A stretch of 59,362 bases of DNA from Comamonas sp. (GTDB lineage: Bacteria > Pseudomonadota > Gammaproteobacteria > Burkholderiales > Burkholderiaceae_C). The stretch's first letter is position 1. Each line of letters opens with the position of its first letter. The notes beneath the pieces are model-generated. The model saw only the letters and a list, made by a program, of their open reading frames with translations. It was not told the DNA's origin and searched no databases. Made by a program: the position numbers and the translations under genes. This document shows positions 38,665-47,239 of this stretch, one piece after another. The stretch spans positions 127,707-187,068 of the forward strand of contig JADMKK010000008.1 in the NCBI GenBank assembly GCA_015478895.1. Direction: 5' to 3'.

Positions 38665-39546
38665 ATGGAAAAACGCGTACTTTTCCGATCGCAATGGCTA
38701 CCTTGGGCATTGATCCTGCCCCAGCTGCTCATCATTGCCATTTTCTTTTTCTGGCCCGCCGGGCAAGCTGTCTTGCAGTCTTTCCAAATGGAAGATGCAT
38801 TCGGCATGAGCACCGAATGGGTTGGACTTGAAAACTACCGCAACCTCTTTAGCGACCCTACCTACCTGAATGCCTTTCAGCGCACTGCGCTGTTCTCGGT
38901 GCTGGTCGCAGGCATCGGTATTGCAGTTTCTTTGGGCTTGGCTATTTTTGCGGACCGCATCATCCGCTTTGCCATGATTTACAAGACCTTGCTGATCGTG
39001 CCTTACGCGGTGGCCCCGGTGATTGCCGGCGTGCTGTGGGTGTTCATGTTCTCGCCCTCGATTGGCGTGGTCACGCACTACCTGGGCAAGCTCGGTTACG
39101 AGTGGAACCACCTGATGAACGAAAACCAGGCCATGGCACTGATCGTCATCACATCGGTGTGGAAACAGATTTCGTACAACTTCCTGTTCTTTCTGGCAGG
39201 TTTGCAATCCATTCCCAAGGCGCTGATTGAAGCGGCTTCGATTGATGGTGCCGGCCCATGGCGCCGTTTCTGGAACATCCAGTTGCCGCTGCTGTCGCCC
39301 ACCACGTTCTTCTTGCTGGTCATCAACATCGTCTACGCCTTCTTTGACACCTTCGGCATCATTGATGCCGCCACGCAAGGTGGCCCCGGTCAATCAACAT
39401 CGATCCTGGTCTACAAGGTCTACCAAGATGGCTTCAAGGCGCTGGACCTGGGCGGCTCGGCGGCCCAGTCCGTGATTCTGATGTTGATCGTGGTGGTACT
39501 CACCGTGATCCAGTTCCGTTATGTGGAAAAGAAGGTGCAGTACTAA
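38665..39546 (+). CDS. ugpA: glycerol-3-phosphate ABC transporter permease UgpA
   Basis: 293 residues from the ATG at 38665 (MEKRVLFRSQWLPWALILPQ). Six membrane segments and the EAA loop (IEAASIDGAGPWRRFWNIQLP, the contact for the ATPase) are visible. Inner-membrane channel subunit with UgpE. The 234-bp gap after ugpB is long for an operon and holds two hairpins. Confidence 0.96.
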   Translation: MEKRVLFRSQWLPWALILPQLLIIAIFFFWPAGQAVLQSFQMEDAFGMSTEWVGLENYRNLFSDPTYLNAFQRTALFSVLVAGIGIAVSLGLAIFADRIIRFAMIYKTLLIVPYAVAPVIAGVLWVFMFSPSIGVVTHYLGKLGYEWNHLMNENQAMALIVITSVWKQISYNFLFFLAGLQSIPKALIEAASIDGAGPWRRFWNIQLPLLSPTTFFLLVINIVYAFFDTFGIIDAATQGGPGQSTSILVYKVYQDGFKALDLGGSAAQSVILMLIVVVLTVIQFRYVEKKVQY

Positions 39547-39600
39547 TGCGCGCGCTCACCACTTCCACCGCTTTGCCTCTTGTGAATCTGGAGTCCAACC

Positions 39601-40449
39601 ATGGTTGATCGCAACCCCTGGCTCAATATCATCTCGCACGCCGTGCTGATCTTTGGCGTGGCCATCGTGGCCTTCCCGCTGTATCTGGCGTTTGTGGCCT
39701 CGACCCATACGGCCGATGCCATCGTGCAGTCCCCCATGCCCCTGCTGCCGGGCATCCACATGTGGGACAACTACAAAGAAGCGCTGATTGGCTCTGGCAA
39801 GCTGGGCTCTAACACCAATGTGATTCACATGATGTGGGTGAGCTTTGTCACCGCCATGATCATCACCGTGGGCAAGATCGCCATCTCGCTGCTGTCGGCA
39901 TTTGCCATCGTGTATTTCCGCTTTCCCTTCAAGATGCTGTGCTTCTGGGCCATCTTCTTGACGCTGATGCTGCCTGTGGAAGTGCGTATCTTGCCCACTT
40001 ACAAGGTGGTGGCAGATTTGGGCTTGCTCAATAGCTACGCGGGCTTGTCGCTGCCGCTGATTGCTTCGGCCACCGCCACTTTCCTGTTCCGTCAGTTCTT
40101 TTTGAGCGTGCCGGACGAGTTGGTGGAAGCGGCCCGCATCGACGGCGCTGGCGCCATGCGTTTTTTCAAGGACATCCTGGTGCCTTTGTCCAAGACCTCG
40201 ATTGCTGCGCTGTTTGTGATTCAGTTCATCTACGGCTGGAATCAGTACCTGTGGCCGCTGCTCATGACCACCTCGGAAGACATGTACCCCGTGGTGATCG
40301 GTATCAAGCGCATGCTGGCCGGCGGCGAAGCCGCCGTGGACTGGAACCTGGTGATGGCAACCGCCATTTTGGCCATGCTGCCCCCGACTGCGGTGGTCAT
40401 GCTGATGCAAAAGTGGTTTGTCAAAGGCTTGGTGGATACCGAGAAGTAA
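39601..40449 (+). CDS. ugpE: glycerol-3-phosphate ABC transporter permease UgpE
   Basis: 282 residues (MVDRNPWLNIISHAVLIFG). Six membrane segments with the EAA loop VEAARIDGAGAMRFFKDILVP near residues 177-197. Partner of UgpA. Starts 54 nt after ugpA; ugpC follows 65 nt later. Confidence 0.96.
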   Translation: MVDRNPWLNIISHAVLIFGVAIVAFPLYLAFVASTHTADAIVQSPMPLLPGIHMWDNYKEALIGSGKLGSNTNVIHMMWVSFVTAMIITVGKIAISLLSAFAIVYFRFPFKMLCFWAIFLTLMLPVEVRILPTYKVVADLGLLNSYAGLSLPLIASATATFLFRQFFLSVPDELVEAARIDGAGAMRFFKDILVPLSKTSIAALFVIQFIYGWNQYLWPLLMTTSEDMYPVVIGIKRMLAGGEAAVDWNLVMATAILAMLPPTAVVMLMQKWFVKGLVDTEK

Positions 40450-40514
40450 GTCTCGCCCCACTGCCCCTGTCCACCGTCTTTTGACCCATTGAACGAATAC
40501 CTGGAATTCCTGTC

Positions 40515-41522
40515 ATGGCATCCATCTCTCTGAAAAACATCGTCAAACGCTACGGCACCGGCAAGACCGCTGTGCCCGTGATCCACGGCGTCAACATCGA
40601 CATCAAAGACGGCGAATTCGTCGTACTGGTTGGCCCTTCGGGCTGCGGCAAGTCCACGCTGCTGCGCATGATTGCCGGCTTGGAAGAAATCACCGGCGGC
40701 GACCTGCTGATTGGCGACAAAAAGGTCAATGACCTGGAGCCCGCCAAGCGCAACATCGCCATGGTGTTCCAGAACTATGCGCTGTACCCGCACATGACCA
40801 ACTACGAGAACATGGCCTATGGCCTGAAGCTCGCCAAGGTGCCAGAAGCGGAAATCAAGCAGCGCGTGGACAAGGCCGCCAAAATTTTGGAGCTGGGCCA
40901 CTTGCTGGACCGCAAGCCACGCCAGCTGTCTGGTGGTCAACGCCAGCGTGTGGCCATGGGCCGCGCCATCGTGCGCCAGCCGCAGGTGTTTTTGTTTGAC
41001 GAGCCCTTGTCGAACCTGGACGCCAAGCTGCGCGGCCAGACCCGCATCGAAATCCAGAAGCTGCACGCTGAACTGGGCATTACCAGCCTGTTTGTGACGC
41101 ACGACCAGGTCGAAGCCATGACGCTGGCGCAGCGCATGGTGGTGATGAACGGCGGTAATGTTGAGCAATTTGGCACGCCTGAAGAGGTTTACCACACGCC
41201 CGCATCGACCTTTGTGGCCAGCTTCATCGGCTCGCCCCCCATGAACCTGCTCAAGAACGCCTCGGGCGGCAAGACTGGCCAGATCATGGGTATTCGCCCT
41301 GAGCACATTGATCTGGTGGATGTCGGTGGCTGGGCTTTCACCGTGGATACGGTCGAGCTGCTGGGCGCCGAGCGCCTGCTGCACGGCACCGTGGGCGGCG
41401 AGATGGTGACCGTACGTGTCGAAGAAGGCAAGGCCTACCCCAAGGCGGGTGAGACTGCCCAGATCCTGGCCCGCGACGACCGATTGCACTGGTTCGACGC
41501 GGAAACCGGCAAGCGCGTGTAA
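40515..41522 (+). CDS. ugpC: glycerol-3-phosphate ABC transporter ATP-binding protein UgpC
   Basis: 335 residues. Walker [10 protein letters not shown] (about 36-44), Q-loop, signature [10 protein letters not shown] (about 136-145), Walker [13 protein letters not shown] and H-loop THDQ are all present; the C-terminal ~90 residues form the TOBE/MalK-type regulatory domain. It drives uptake through UgpAE. Membership of the ugp set rests on position. Followed by a good terminator. Confidence 0.97.
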   Translation: MASISLKNIVKRYGTGKTAVPVIHGVNIDIKDGEFVVLVGPSGCGKSTLLRMIAGLEEITGGDLLIGDKKVNDLEPAKRNIAMVFQNYALYPHMTNYENMAYGLKLAKVPEAEIKQRVDKAAKILELGHLLDRKPRQLSGGQRQRVAMGRAIVRQPQVFLFDEPLSNLDAKLRGQTRIEIQKLHAELGITSLFVTHDQVEAMTLAQRMVVMNGGNVEQFGTPEEVYHTPASTFVASFIGSPPMNLLKNASGGKTGQIMGIRPEHIDLVDVGGWAFTVDTVELLGAERLLHGTVGGEMVTVRVEEGKAYPKAGETAQILARDDRLHWFDAETGKRV

Positions 41523-41534
41523 TTACCACGCTGC

Positions 41535-41563
41535 AAAAAGAGAGCCCTGGTGGCTCTCTTTTT
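41535..41563 (+). terminator. intrinsic terminator after ugpC
   Basis: AAAAAGAGAGCC, short loop, GGCTCTCTTTTT. The T-tract makes it a clear rho-independent terminator, so ugpQ may depend on read-through or its own promoter. Confidence 0.9.
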
Positions 41564-41621
41564 ACGTGGCGACGATGCATTCTTTTGTTGTTGATTGATG
41601 GAAAGCGAAGGACGCACACCC

Positions 41622-42398
41622 ATGTCCCAAAACCTCGCAAACTGGCCTTATCCCCGCTGGGTCGCACACCGCGGCGCTGGCAAGCTGGCGCCGGAAAACA
41701 CCATGAGCGCCTTCCGCCTGGGCGCAGCGCACGGCTATCGCATGTTTGAGTGCGATGCCAAGCTGAGCCAGGACGGCGTACTGTTTTTGCTGCACGACGC
41801 CACGCTGAACCGCACCACCAATGCGCAAGGCACGGGCGGCGATCTGAGCATGGGCGAGATTGCCCAACTCGATGCCGGCAGCTGGCATTCGCGCGCCTAT
41901 GCTGGTGAGCAGCTACCCACGCTGGAAGCGCTGGCGCGCTGGTGCCTGGCCAACCATTTGTGCCTGAATGTGGAAATCAAGCCCACACCCGGCCAAGAGC
42001 TGGAAACTGGCCGTGCGTGCGGCGCGTTGATGCAGCGCATCTGGCCCAAGAGCATCGTGCAGCCGCTGTTTACCTCGTTCAAGCCGGAATCATTGAAGGG
42101 CGCGATGGAAACTGCGCCGCACATTCCGCGCGGCCTGCTGGTGGACAAATTCGCCGATGGCACGGGCGATGCCGACCTGAAGATAGCAACAGACCTGGAT
42201 TGCCACGCACTAGTGCTGAACCACGCTTTGTGGGATGCCGCCTTGGTAGCCAAGGTGCATGGCGCAGGCCTGCGCTGCAGCAGCTACACCGTGAACGACG
42301 AATGGGCCGCGCAGCGCCTGATCGATCTGGGCACCGACGGCATCATCACCGACCGTGTGGATCTGTTCAGCCCCGCGCAAACCGGTGCAGTGCTGTAA
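41622..42398 (+). CDS. ugpQ: glycerophosphodiester phosphodiesterase UgpQ
   Basis: 258 residues from the ATG at 41622, with AAGGA upstream; an ATG at 41598 would add eight residues. GDPD-family motifs: HRGAGKLAPENT near the N-terminus, ECDAKLSQDGVLFLLHDATL with the metal-binding Glu/Asp/His, and VEIKPTPG. It splits glycerophosphodiesters to glycerol-3-phosphate and an alcohol. Cytoplasmic (no signal peptide), consistent with E. coli UgpQ acting on substrates imported by UgpBAEC. Confidence 0.95.
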   Translation: MSQNLANWPYPRWVAHRGAGKLAPENTMSAFRLGAAHGYRMFECDAKLSQDGVLFLLHDATLNRTTNAQGTGGDLSMGEIAQLDAGSWHSRAYAGEQLPTLEALARWCLANHLCLNVEIKPTPGQELETGRACGALMQRIWPKSIVQPLFTSFKPESLKGAMETAPHIPRGLLVDKFADGTGDADLKIATDLDCHALVLNHALWDAALVAKVHGAGLRCSSYTVNDEWAAQRLIDLGTDGIITDRVDLFSPAQTGAVL

Positions 42399-42433
42399 GT
42401 GCTGCAAGCCTTGCTTTGATACTCACTTAAAAA

Positions 42434-42511
42434 TAGCAACATGCCGTTGTGTTAGCTTGCTTTCAGATAAGAAGATATCGGAAACAAAGCTAACACAAGG
42501 GCAAGCTGCTA
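42434..42511. repeat. long-class dispersed palindrome, copy 5
   Basis: Inner 18-nt arms at 42447-42464 (TTGTGTTAGCTTGCTTTC) and 42481-42498 match at 16 of 18 positions; outer TAGCA...TGCC pairs with GGGCA...TGCTA. The left half shares GCCGTTG, AGCTTG and TTTCAG with copy 1. Lies between convergent ugpQ and the amidohydrolase gene, where it may act as a terminator. Confidence 0.85.
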
Positions 42512-42569
42512 TCAAAATGCAAAAGGCCTTCCTGGATGGCAAGGCCTTTCTTTGTTGCAGCCATCGCGG

Positions 42570-43472
42570 TCAACGGGGCTGTAAATGCTGCATTTCACCG
42601 CGCACATACTGCGCCACGGTCTGCATCACGCTTTGCAGATGTTGCTGCAGTGGCGCAAAACCGGCGTTGGGCTCGCGCGTGTCTTCGTTCAGGTAGATGC
42701 AGCGGTTGATCTCAATTTGCAGACTGTGGCGCTGGTACTGAGGCTGGCCGATGCGGCCAATCAAGGCCACGCCTTTGTACGGCTCGTTGTAGGCCACGCT
42801 ATAGCCTTGGGCTTGCAGCGCATCGCCGATCAGGTGAATGAACGCCGGATCGCACGTGGTGCCATCGCGGTCACCCAGCACAAAGTCCGCCAGCTGCTTT
42901 TCGGGCGTGCCCAGGCGCTGGTACACATCGCTGGGCATGGAATGCAGGTTGATATGCCACACACCGCCAAAGCGCTGCATGCTCCACTGAATGGCTTTGG
43001 CCAGTTCTGCGTGGTAGGGGCGCCAGTAATGGGCAATGCGCTGTTGCACTTCAGCCACACTAAGCTTGCGCTCGTACATGGGCGTGGATTGGCCCGCCTG
43101 GTTGATCTTCTCCCAGATTAAACCCAGGCCCTGCTGCGTTTTTACGCTGGGCGTCAGTGGCTCCGGCCAGGTGCCATCGAGCATTGCGGGGTTGAGGTCT
43201 TCTTCCTCACGGTTGGGGTCGATATAGGTGCGGGGGAATGTGGCCTCAATCAGCGTGGCGCCGTACTGGGGGAACTGCTCCCACAGCGTATGTACCAGTG
43301 TGTCTTCGCCCCGGCGCAGCAGCGCCAGCGGCACTGCTGCGCCAAAGTCCGCAGGGTAGGCCGTGCCGCTGTGGGGTGAGTCGCACACCAGCGGTAACAC
43401 CTCACCCTGCGGCGGATGCACCAGCACTGGTGCATCCGGGCGGGGCTTCAAAAAGTCAGGCAGTGCTTGCAT
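42570..43472 (-). CDS. N-formylglutamate amidohydrolase family protein
   Basis: 300 residues from the ATG at 43472. FGase-family features: PLVCDSPHSGTAYP with a likely zinc-ligand His, ATFPRTYIDPNREEEDLNP, and HINLHSMPS. N-formylglutamate deformylases release formate and glutamate, the last step of one histidine-degradation route. No other hut genes are in the window. Its ATG overlaps the stop of the binding-protein gene by one base (TGATG), so the two are translationally coupled. Confidence 0.9.
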   Translation of the reverse strand: MQALPDFLKPRPDAPVLVHPPQGEVLPLVCDSPHSGTAYPADFGAAVPLALLRRGEDTLVHTLWEQFPQYGATLIEATFPRTYIDPNREEEDLNPAMLDGTWPEPLTPSVKTQQGLGLIWEKINQAGQSTPMYERKLSVAEVQQRIAHYWRPYHAELAKAIQWSMQRFGGVWHINLHSMPSDVYQRLGTPEKQLADFVLGDRDGTTCDPAFIHLIGDALQAQGYSVAYNEPYKGVALIGRIGQPQYQRHSLQIEINRCIYLNEDTREPNAGFAPLQQHLQSVMQTVAQYVRGEMQHLQPR

Positions 43473-44455
43473 CAATCAATTTTGATGTTGGCGCGCTTGG
43501 CCACAGCGGTGTAACGGGCAATGGCCGTGTCAATTTGCTTGGCAAACTCTTCGGGGGAATTGCCCATGCCTTCGCCTGCAATTTCCTTTTGCTTCTTCTG
43601 GAAGTCAGGGTCTTGCATGACCTTGTGCGCTGCAGCGTTGAGCTTGTCGATGATCGGCTTGGGTGTGCCAGCAGGTGCAACCAGACCGAACCAGCCGCCG
43701 TCGCCCATGTCGGGGTAGCCCAGTTCGGTGTAGGTGGGCACATCCGGCAGCATTTCCGTGCGCTTGAGGGCCAGCACAGCCAGAGGGCGCAGCTTGCCGG
43801 CCTTGATGTTGGTCAGCGAAGACGACAGGTTGTCGGTCATGGCGTTGACCTGTCCACCCAGTGCATCGTTCAACGCCTGGCCTGCACCTTTGTAAGGAAT
43901 GTGCAGCAGATCGATCCCGGCCAGGTTCATGAAGTTTTCAATATTGGCATGACCCAGTGAGCCTGTGCCGGGCGAGGCAAAGGTGTATTTGCCCGGCTCT
44001 TTCTTGGCCAGCGCAATGAACTCTTGCATGGTGTTGGCTGGCACGCTGGGGTGCACCACAAATACGCTGGGTACCGCCATCACGTTGGTGATGGGGGCAA
44101 AGTCTTTCTTGGCGTCATAGGGCAGCTTGCTCATGATTGCCGGGTTGGCACCGTGGGTGGAAACGGTGGCCATGCCAATCGTGTAGCCATCGGGCGCGGA
44201 GCGCGCAATTTCGGTCGCGCCAATGGAGCCGCCTGCGCCGCCCTTGTTTTCGATCACCACCGACTGGCCCAGGATGGGGCCCATCTTGTCGGCCAGCAAA
44301 CGCGCCACGATGTCGGTGGAACCGCCTGCGCCAAACGGCACAATCAGCTTGAGCGGGCGGCTGGGGTAATTGTCAGCGGCCAGCGCAGCAGGAGCGAAAG
44401 CGGCCAAAGCAGCGGCAGCAGCCACCGAGGACAACAGGGTGCGGCGCAGATTCAT
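43472..44455 (-). CDS. Bug/TctC-type tripartite tricarboxylate transporter substrate-binding protein
   Basis: 327 residues from the ATG at 44455, preceded by AAGGAG. Signal peptide (MNLRRTLLSSVAAAAALAAF to about residue 27) then NYPSRPLKLIVPFGAGGSTDIVAR, the Bug family hallmark, and later IPYKGAGQALNDALGGQVNA. Bug proteins are periplasmic receptors, expanded in Burkholderiales, often without their own TctAB permease; none is present here. The ligand is unknown; coupling to the amidohydrolase suggests an N-acyl or N-formyl amino acid. Divergent from a LysR gene. Confidence 0.95.
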   Translation of the reverse strand: MNLRRTLLSSVAAAAALAAFAPAALAADNYPSRPLKLIVPFGAGGSTDIVARLLADKMGPILGQSVVIENKGGAGGSIGATEIARSAPDGYTIGMATVSTHGANPAIMSKLPYDAKKDFAPITNVMAVPSVFVVHPSVPANTMQEFIALAKKEPGKYTFASPGTGSLGHANIENFMNLAGIDLLHIPYKGAGQALNDALGGQVNAMTDNLSSSLTNIKAGKLRPLAVLALKRTEMLPDVPTYTELGYPDMGDGGWFGLVAPAGTPKPIIDKLNAAAHKVMQDPDFQKKQKEIAGEGMGNSPEEFAKQIDTAIARYTAVAKRANIKID

Positions 44456-44550
44456 AGGGTTTCTCCTTGGGGTGTGCATTGGTATGAGGATTACGCACAC
44501 ATTCTTTTGCGCAAGTGTCGTAATGAAAAGAGACAAAAAAACAAGCATCC

Positions 44551-44565
44551 ATTACCAAAGGTAAT
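44551..44565. promoter_or_regulatory. candidate LysR operator
   Basis: ATTACC-AAA-GGTAAT is a perfect 6-bp dyad with a 3-nt centre in the 120-bp divergent gap between the Bug gene and the LysR gene, 11 bp from the LysR start. Position fits autoregulation. No -10/-35 pair was convincing. Confidence 0.45.
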
Positions 44566-44575
44566 AATTGGCAGC

Positions 44576-45508
44576 ATGCGCTTGCAGTCTCCCTCCATCT
44601 CTGAACTCCATGCCTTCGCCCAGGCTGCGCGCTTGGGCAGCTTTACTCAGGCCGCCGATGCGCTGCAAGTCACGCAAGGGGCGATTAGCCGTGCCATTGC
44701 CCGGCTGGAGGAACATTTGGGATTCGCCGTTTTTGAGCGCCAGGGGCGCCGCAGCGTGCTGACCACTGCGGGCCGGCAGTACCTGGACGCCGTGGGGCCT
44801 GCCATTTTCACTATCGAGTCGGCCACCCAGGCCATGCGCCGCAAGCGCGAAGGGCGGCATGTGCGGCTGTCCATGCCGCCTACGTTGTTCAGCCATTGGC
44901 TGATTCCGCGCCTGCCAGATTTCACCGCCCAATATCCGGGCACAGTGTTGTCGTTTGCGCCCTACCGGCGCGATGATCCGCTGACATCCCCGGACATTGA
45001 TGCATGGATACGCATAGGTGCCATGCCGTTTCCCGATACTTTGCAGGCAGATTACTTGGTGGGCCGCGATCTGGTGCCTATCTGTCAGCCGCAAGACGCC
45101 TTAAGCATCTGTCGCCCGCAGGATTTAATGCACCGCCCGCTGCTGGCGCACACCAATTACCCCGACAACTGGGCACGCTGGTTTGAAAAAATGGGTTGCG
45201 ATGGCCCTTATCCCGCGCCTGCGGCTGACTTTGAACTGGTAGGCATGCTGGTGCAGGCTGTGATTGCCGGCATGGGCGTGGCCGTGGTGCAACGCTGCCT
45301 GATTGAAGATGATCTGGTTGCAGGGCGTGTGGCGATACCAATCCACCGGCCTTTTCAGATTGAACGCGGGTACTTTTTGTGCCAGCCCGCATCGCGCCCG
45401 GCCTCACATGCCTTGCAGGACTTTCAGCACTGGCTGCTGCACCAAGCCCAGCAAGACGTGGCGCGCCATACACATACAGTCAAAACCTTAACTGCGCCAG
45501 CCGCCTGA
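44576..45508 (+). CDS. LysR-family transcriptional regulator
   Basis: 310 residues from the ATG at 44576 (MRLQSPSISELHAFAQAARL). The N-terminal winged HTH (about 5-65; GSFTQAADALQVTQGAISRAI) is followed by a GcvA-like effector domain (MPPTLFSHWLIPRLPDF). The frame is open far upstream but the HTH start fixes the N-terminus. Divergence from the Bug/amidohydrolase pair suggests it controls them. Its 3' end overlaps the convergent small membrane-protein gene by 21 nt. Confidence 0.93.
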   Translation: MRLQSPSISELHAFAQAARLGSFTQAADALQVTQGAISRAIARLEEHLGFAVFERQGRRSVLTTAGRQYLDAVGPAIFTIESATQAMRRKREGRHVRLSMPPTLFSHWLIPRLPDFTAQYPGTVLSFAPYRRDDPLTSPDIDAWIRIGAMPFPDTLQADYLVGRDLVPICQPQDALSICRPQDLMHRPLLAHTNYPDNWARWFEKMGCDGPYPAPAADFELVGMLVQAVIAGMGVAVVQRCLIEDDLVAGRVAIPIHRPFQIERGYFLCQPASRPASHALQDFQHWLLHQAQQDVARHTHTVKTLTAPAA

Positions 45509-45766
45509 CATCAGCCACTGGCAACTGCCGGTGGCCAGGAGCAGCACCGCATAGGTGCCCATGCGGCCGTCTTGTCCCGTCAGCACCAGGCCCAGTGCAA
45601 GCACCAAAACGCCTAACAACGCATTCACGCTGGCCATGTGATACCAAGGTAGTAAGTGTGCTCTTTGGCGCCACACCAGGCGCGCCCCGCCAGCCAGCGC
45701 CACAGAGACGAAAACTGCAGGCGCGACAAAGTTCAACAGGTGATTGAGGAAGTCAAGGAAGGGCAT
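45488..45766 (-). CDS. small membrane protein, unknown function
   Basis: About 92 residues from the ATG at 45766; the frame is open to 45820. Three hydrophobic segments are visible (FLDFLNHLLNFVAPAVFVSVAL, MASVNALLGVLVLALGLVL split by a short loop, and MGTYAVLLLATGSCQWLM). No clear ribosome-binding site precedes either start. Not recognised beyond a generic membrane protein; divergent from hemA and overlapping the LysR gene end. Confidence 0.6.
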   Translation of the reverse strand: MPFLDFLNHLLNFVAPAVFVSVALAGGARLVWRQRAHLLPWYHMASVNALLGVLVLALGLVLTGQDGRMGTYAVLLLATGSCQWLMSGGWRS

Positions 45767-45824
45767 AGAAATGACACAGATCAAGTCTTTGGGCTGTAGG
45801 ACAGCACAGAAACGGTACAAATTT

Positions 45825-45830
45825 TATAAT
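45825..45830 (+). promoter_or_regulatory. hemA -10 element, probably giving a leaderless mRNA
   Basis: A perfect TATAAT ends 8 bp before the hemA ATG, so transcription would begin at or within one or two bases of the start codon. There is no ribosome-binding site before the ATG, which agrees with a leaderless transcript. The -35 region is poor. Confidence 0.6.
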
Positions 45831-45838
45831 CACGCCCT

Positions 45839-47134
45839 ATGGCAGTCTGGGCACTCGGCATCAATCACAACACGGCACCGTTAGATCTACGGGGCCGTTT
45901 TGCGTTCGCCATCGATCAAATCGCACCCACGCTGCAGGGTTTGCGCGAGGCGTTGACCAGCGCCACACGCCACCCTGAGGTGGAAACCGCCATCCTCTCC
46001 ACCTGCAACCGCACTGAAATTTACTGTGCCGCAGGTGCGCCAGCGCTGGAGCATACCTTGGGCTGGCTGGCCCAGTCGGGTGGCGTCAGTCCGGATACCT
46101 TGCGCTCGCACTCCTATTTACTGGAAGAGGGCTCCGTGGCCCGCCATGCCTTCCGCGTGGCTTCGGGTTTGGATTCGATGGTGCTGGGCGAGACCCAGAT
46201 TCTGGGTCAGATGAAAAACGCTGTGCGCGCCGCCGAAGAAGCCGGCGCACTGGGCTCCACCCTGAACCAGCTGTTTCAACGTAGTTTTGCGGTGGCCAAG
46301 GAAGTGCGCTCGTCCACCGAGATTGGCGAACATTCAATTTCCATGGCCGCTGCCGCTGTGCGTCTGGCCAGCCAGCTGTTTGAAGACCTGAGCAAGATTC
46401 GCATTTTGTTTGTGGGTGCGGGCGAGATGATTGAGCTTGCTACCACGCACTTTGCCGCCAAGAACCCGGCCCACATCACGATTGCCAACCGCACCATGGA
46501 GCGTGGTGAAAAACTCGCCAGCCGTTTTGGTGCGAGTGTGATGCCTCTGGCGGAGATTCCCGAGCATTTGCACGAGTACGACGCCATCATCAGTTGCACG
46601 GCATCCAGCCTGCCCATCATTGGGCTGGGGGCCATTGAAAGTGCGCTCAAAAAACGCAAGCGCCGCCCCATCTTTATGGTGGATTTGGCCGTGCCGCGTG
46701 ACATTGAGCCGGAGGTAAAGCACCTGCGCGACGTGTACCTGTACACCGTGGACGATCTGGCCAGCGTGGTGAGAACTGCACAAGAGCAGCGCCAGGCGAC
46801 GGTGGCGGAGGCTGAAGTCATCATCGACGCCGGTGTGCTGAACTTCGTGCAGTGGATGAATCAGCGCGCCCAGGGTGGCGTGGTGCCCCTCATCCAGCAG
46901 CTCAACGCCCAGACGGATGCGTGGCGTGCGCTGGAAATTGCGCGTGCCAAAAAGCTGATCTCCAAGGGTGAAGACATGGACGCGGTGCTCGACGCGCTGA
47001 CACGCGGTCTGACCCAGAAAATGATGCACGGCACGCTCTCTGCCCTGCACAAAGGCACGCCCGATGAGCGCGCCCAGACGGTGGACACCGTCTCCAAGCT
47101 GTTCCTGCGCTCTGGCAAGTCGGGTCAGCGTTAG
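45839..47134 (+). CDS. hemA: glutamyl-tRNA reductase HemA
   Basis: 431 residues. The N-terminus MAVWALGINHNTAPLDLRGRF matches the family in this order; the catalytic Cys56 is in LSTCNRTE, and the Rossmann domain (about 180-330) includes FVGAGEM and ANRTMERGEKLA. It reduces glutamyl-tRNA(Glu) to glutamate-1-semialdehyde, the first step of C5-pathway tetrapyrrole synthesis. Followed by prfA, the classic hemA-prfA pairing; prmC is not the third gene here. Confidence 0.98.
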   Translation: MAVWALGINHNTAPLDLRGRFAFAIDQIAPTLQGLREALTSATRHPEVETAILSTCNRTEIYCAAGAPALEHTLGWLAQSGGVSPDTLRSHSYLLEEGSVARHAFRVASGLDSMVLGETQILGQMKNAVRAAEEAGALGSTLNQLFQRSFAVAKEVRSSTEIGEHSISMAAAAVRLASQLFEDLSKIRILFVGAGEMIELATTHFAAKNPAHITIANRTMERGEKLASRFGASVMPLAEIPEHLHEYDAIISCTASSLPIIGLGAIESALKKRKRRPIFMVDLAVPRDIEPEVKHLRDVYLYTVDDLASVVRTAQEQRQATVAEAEVIIDAGVLNFVQWMNQRAQGGVVPLIQQLNAQTDAWRALEIARAKKLISKGEDMDAVLDALTRGLTQKMMHGTLSALHKGTPDERAQTVDTVSKLFLRSGKSGQR

Positions 47135-47167
47135 CGATTCTGTGCTTCGGCTTTCATAGCCAAACAA

Positions 47168-47203
47168 GCCTCTAGCCCTTGCTGCACAAGGGCTGATAGC
47201 TAC
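47168..47203. repeat. short-class dispersed palindrome, copy 3
   Basis: GCCTCTAGCCCTTGC, loop TGC, ACAAGGGCTGATAGCTA. Lies between hemA and prfA, so within a likely co-transcribed region. Confidence 0.85.
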
Positions 47204-47239
47204 GATTTTATGTAGCCAATTCTTTTCCCAAGACTGACC

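Noticed and set aside
42570-43472. A histidine-utilisation (hut) operon
   Set aside because: Only the amidohydrolase is present; no histidase, urocanase or imidazolonepropionase gene lies in the window.
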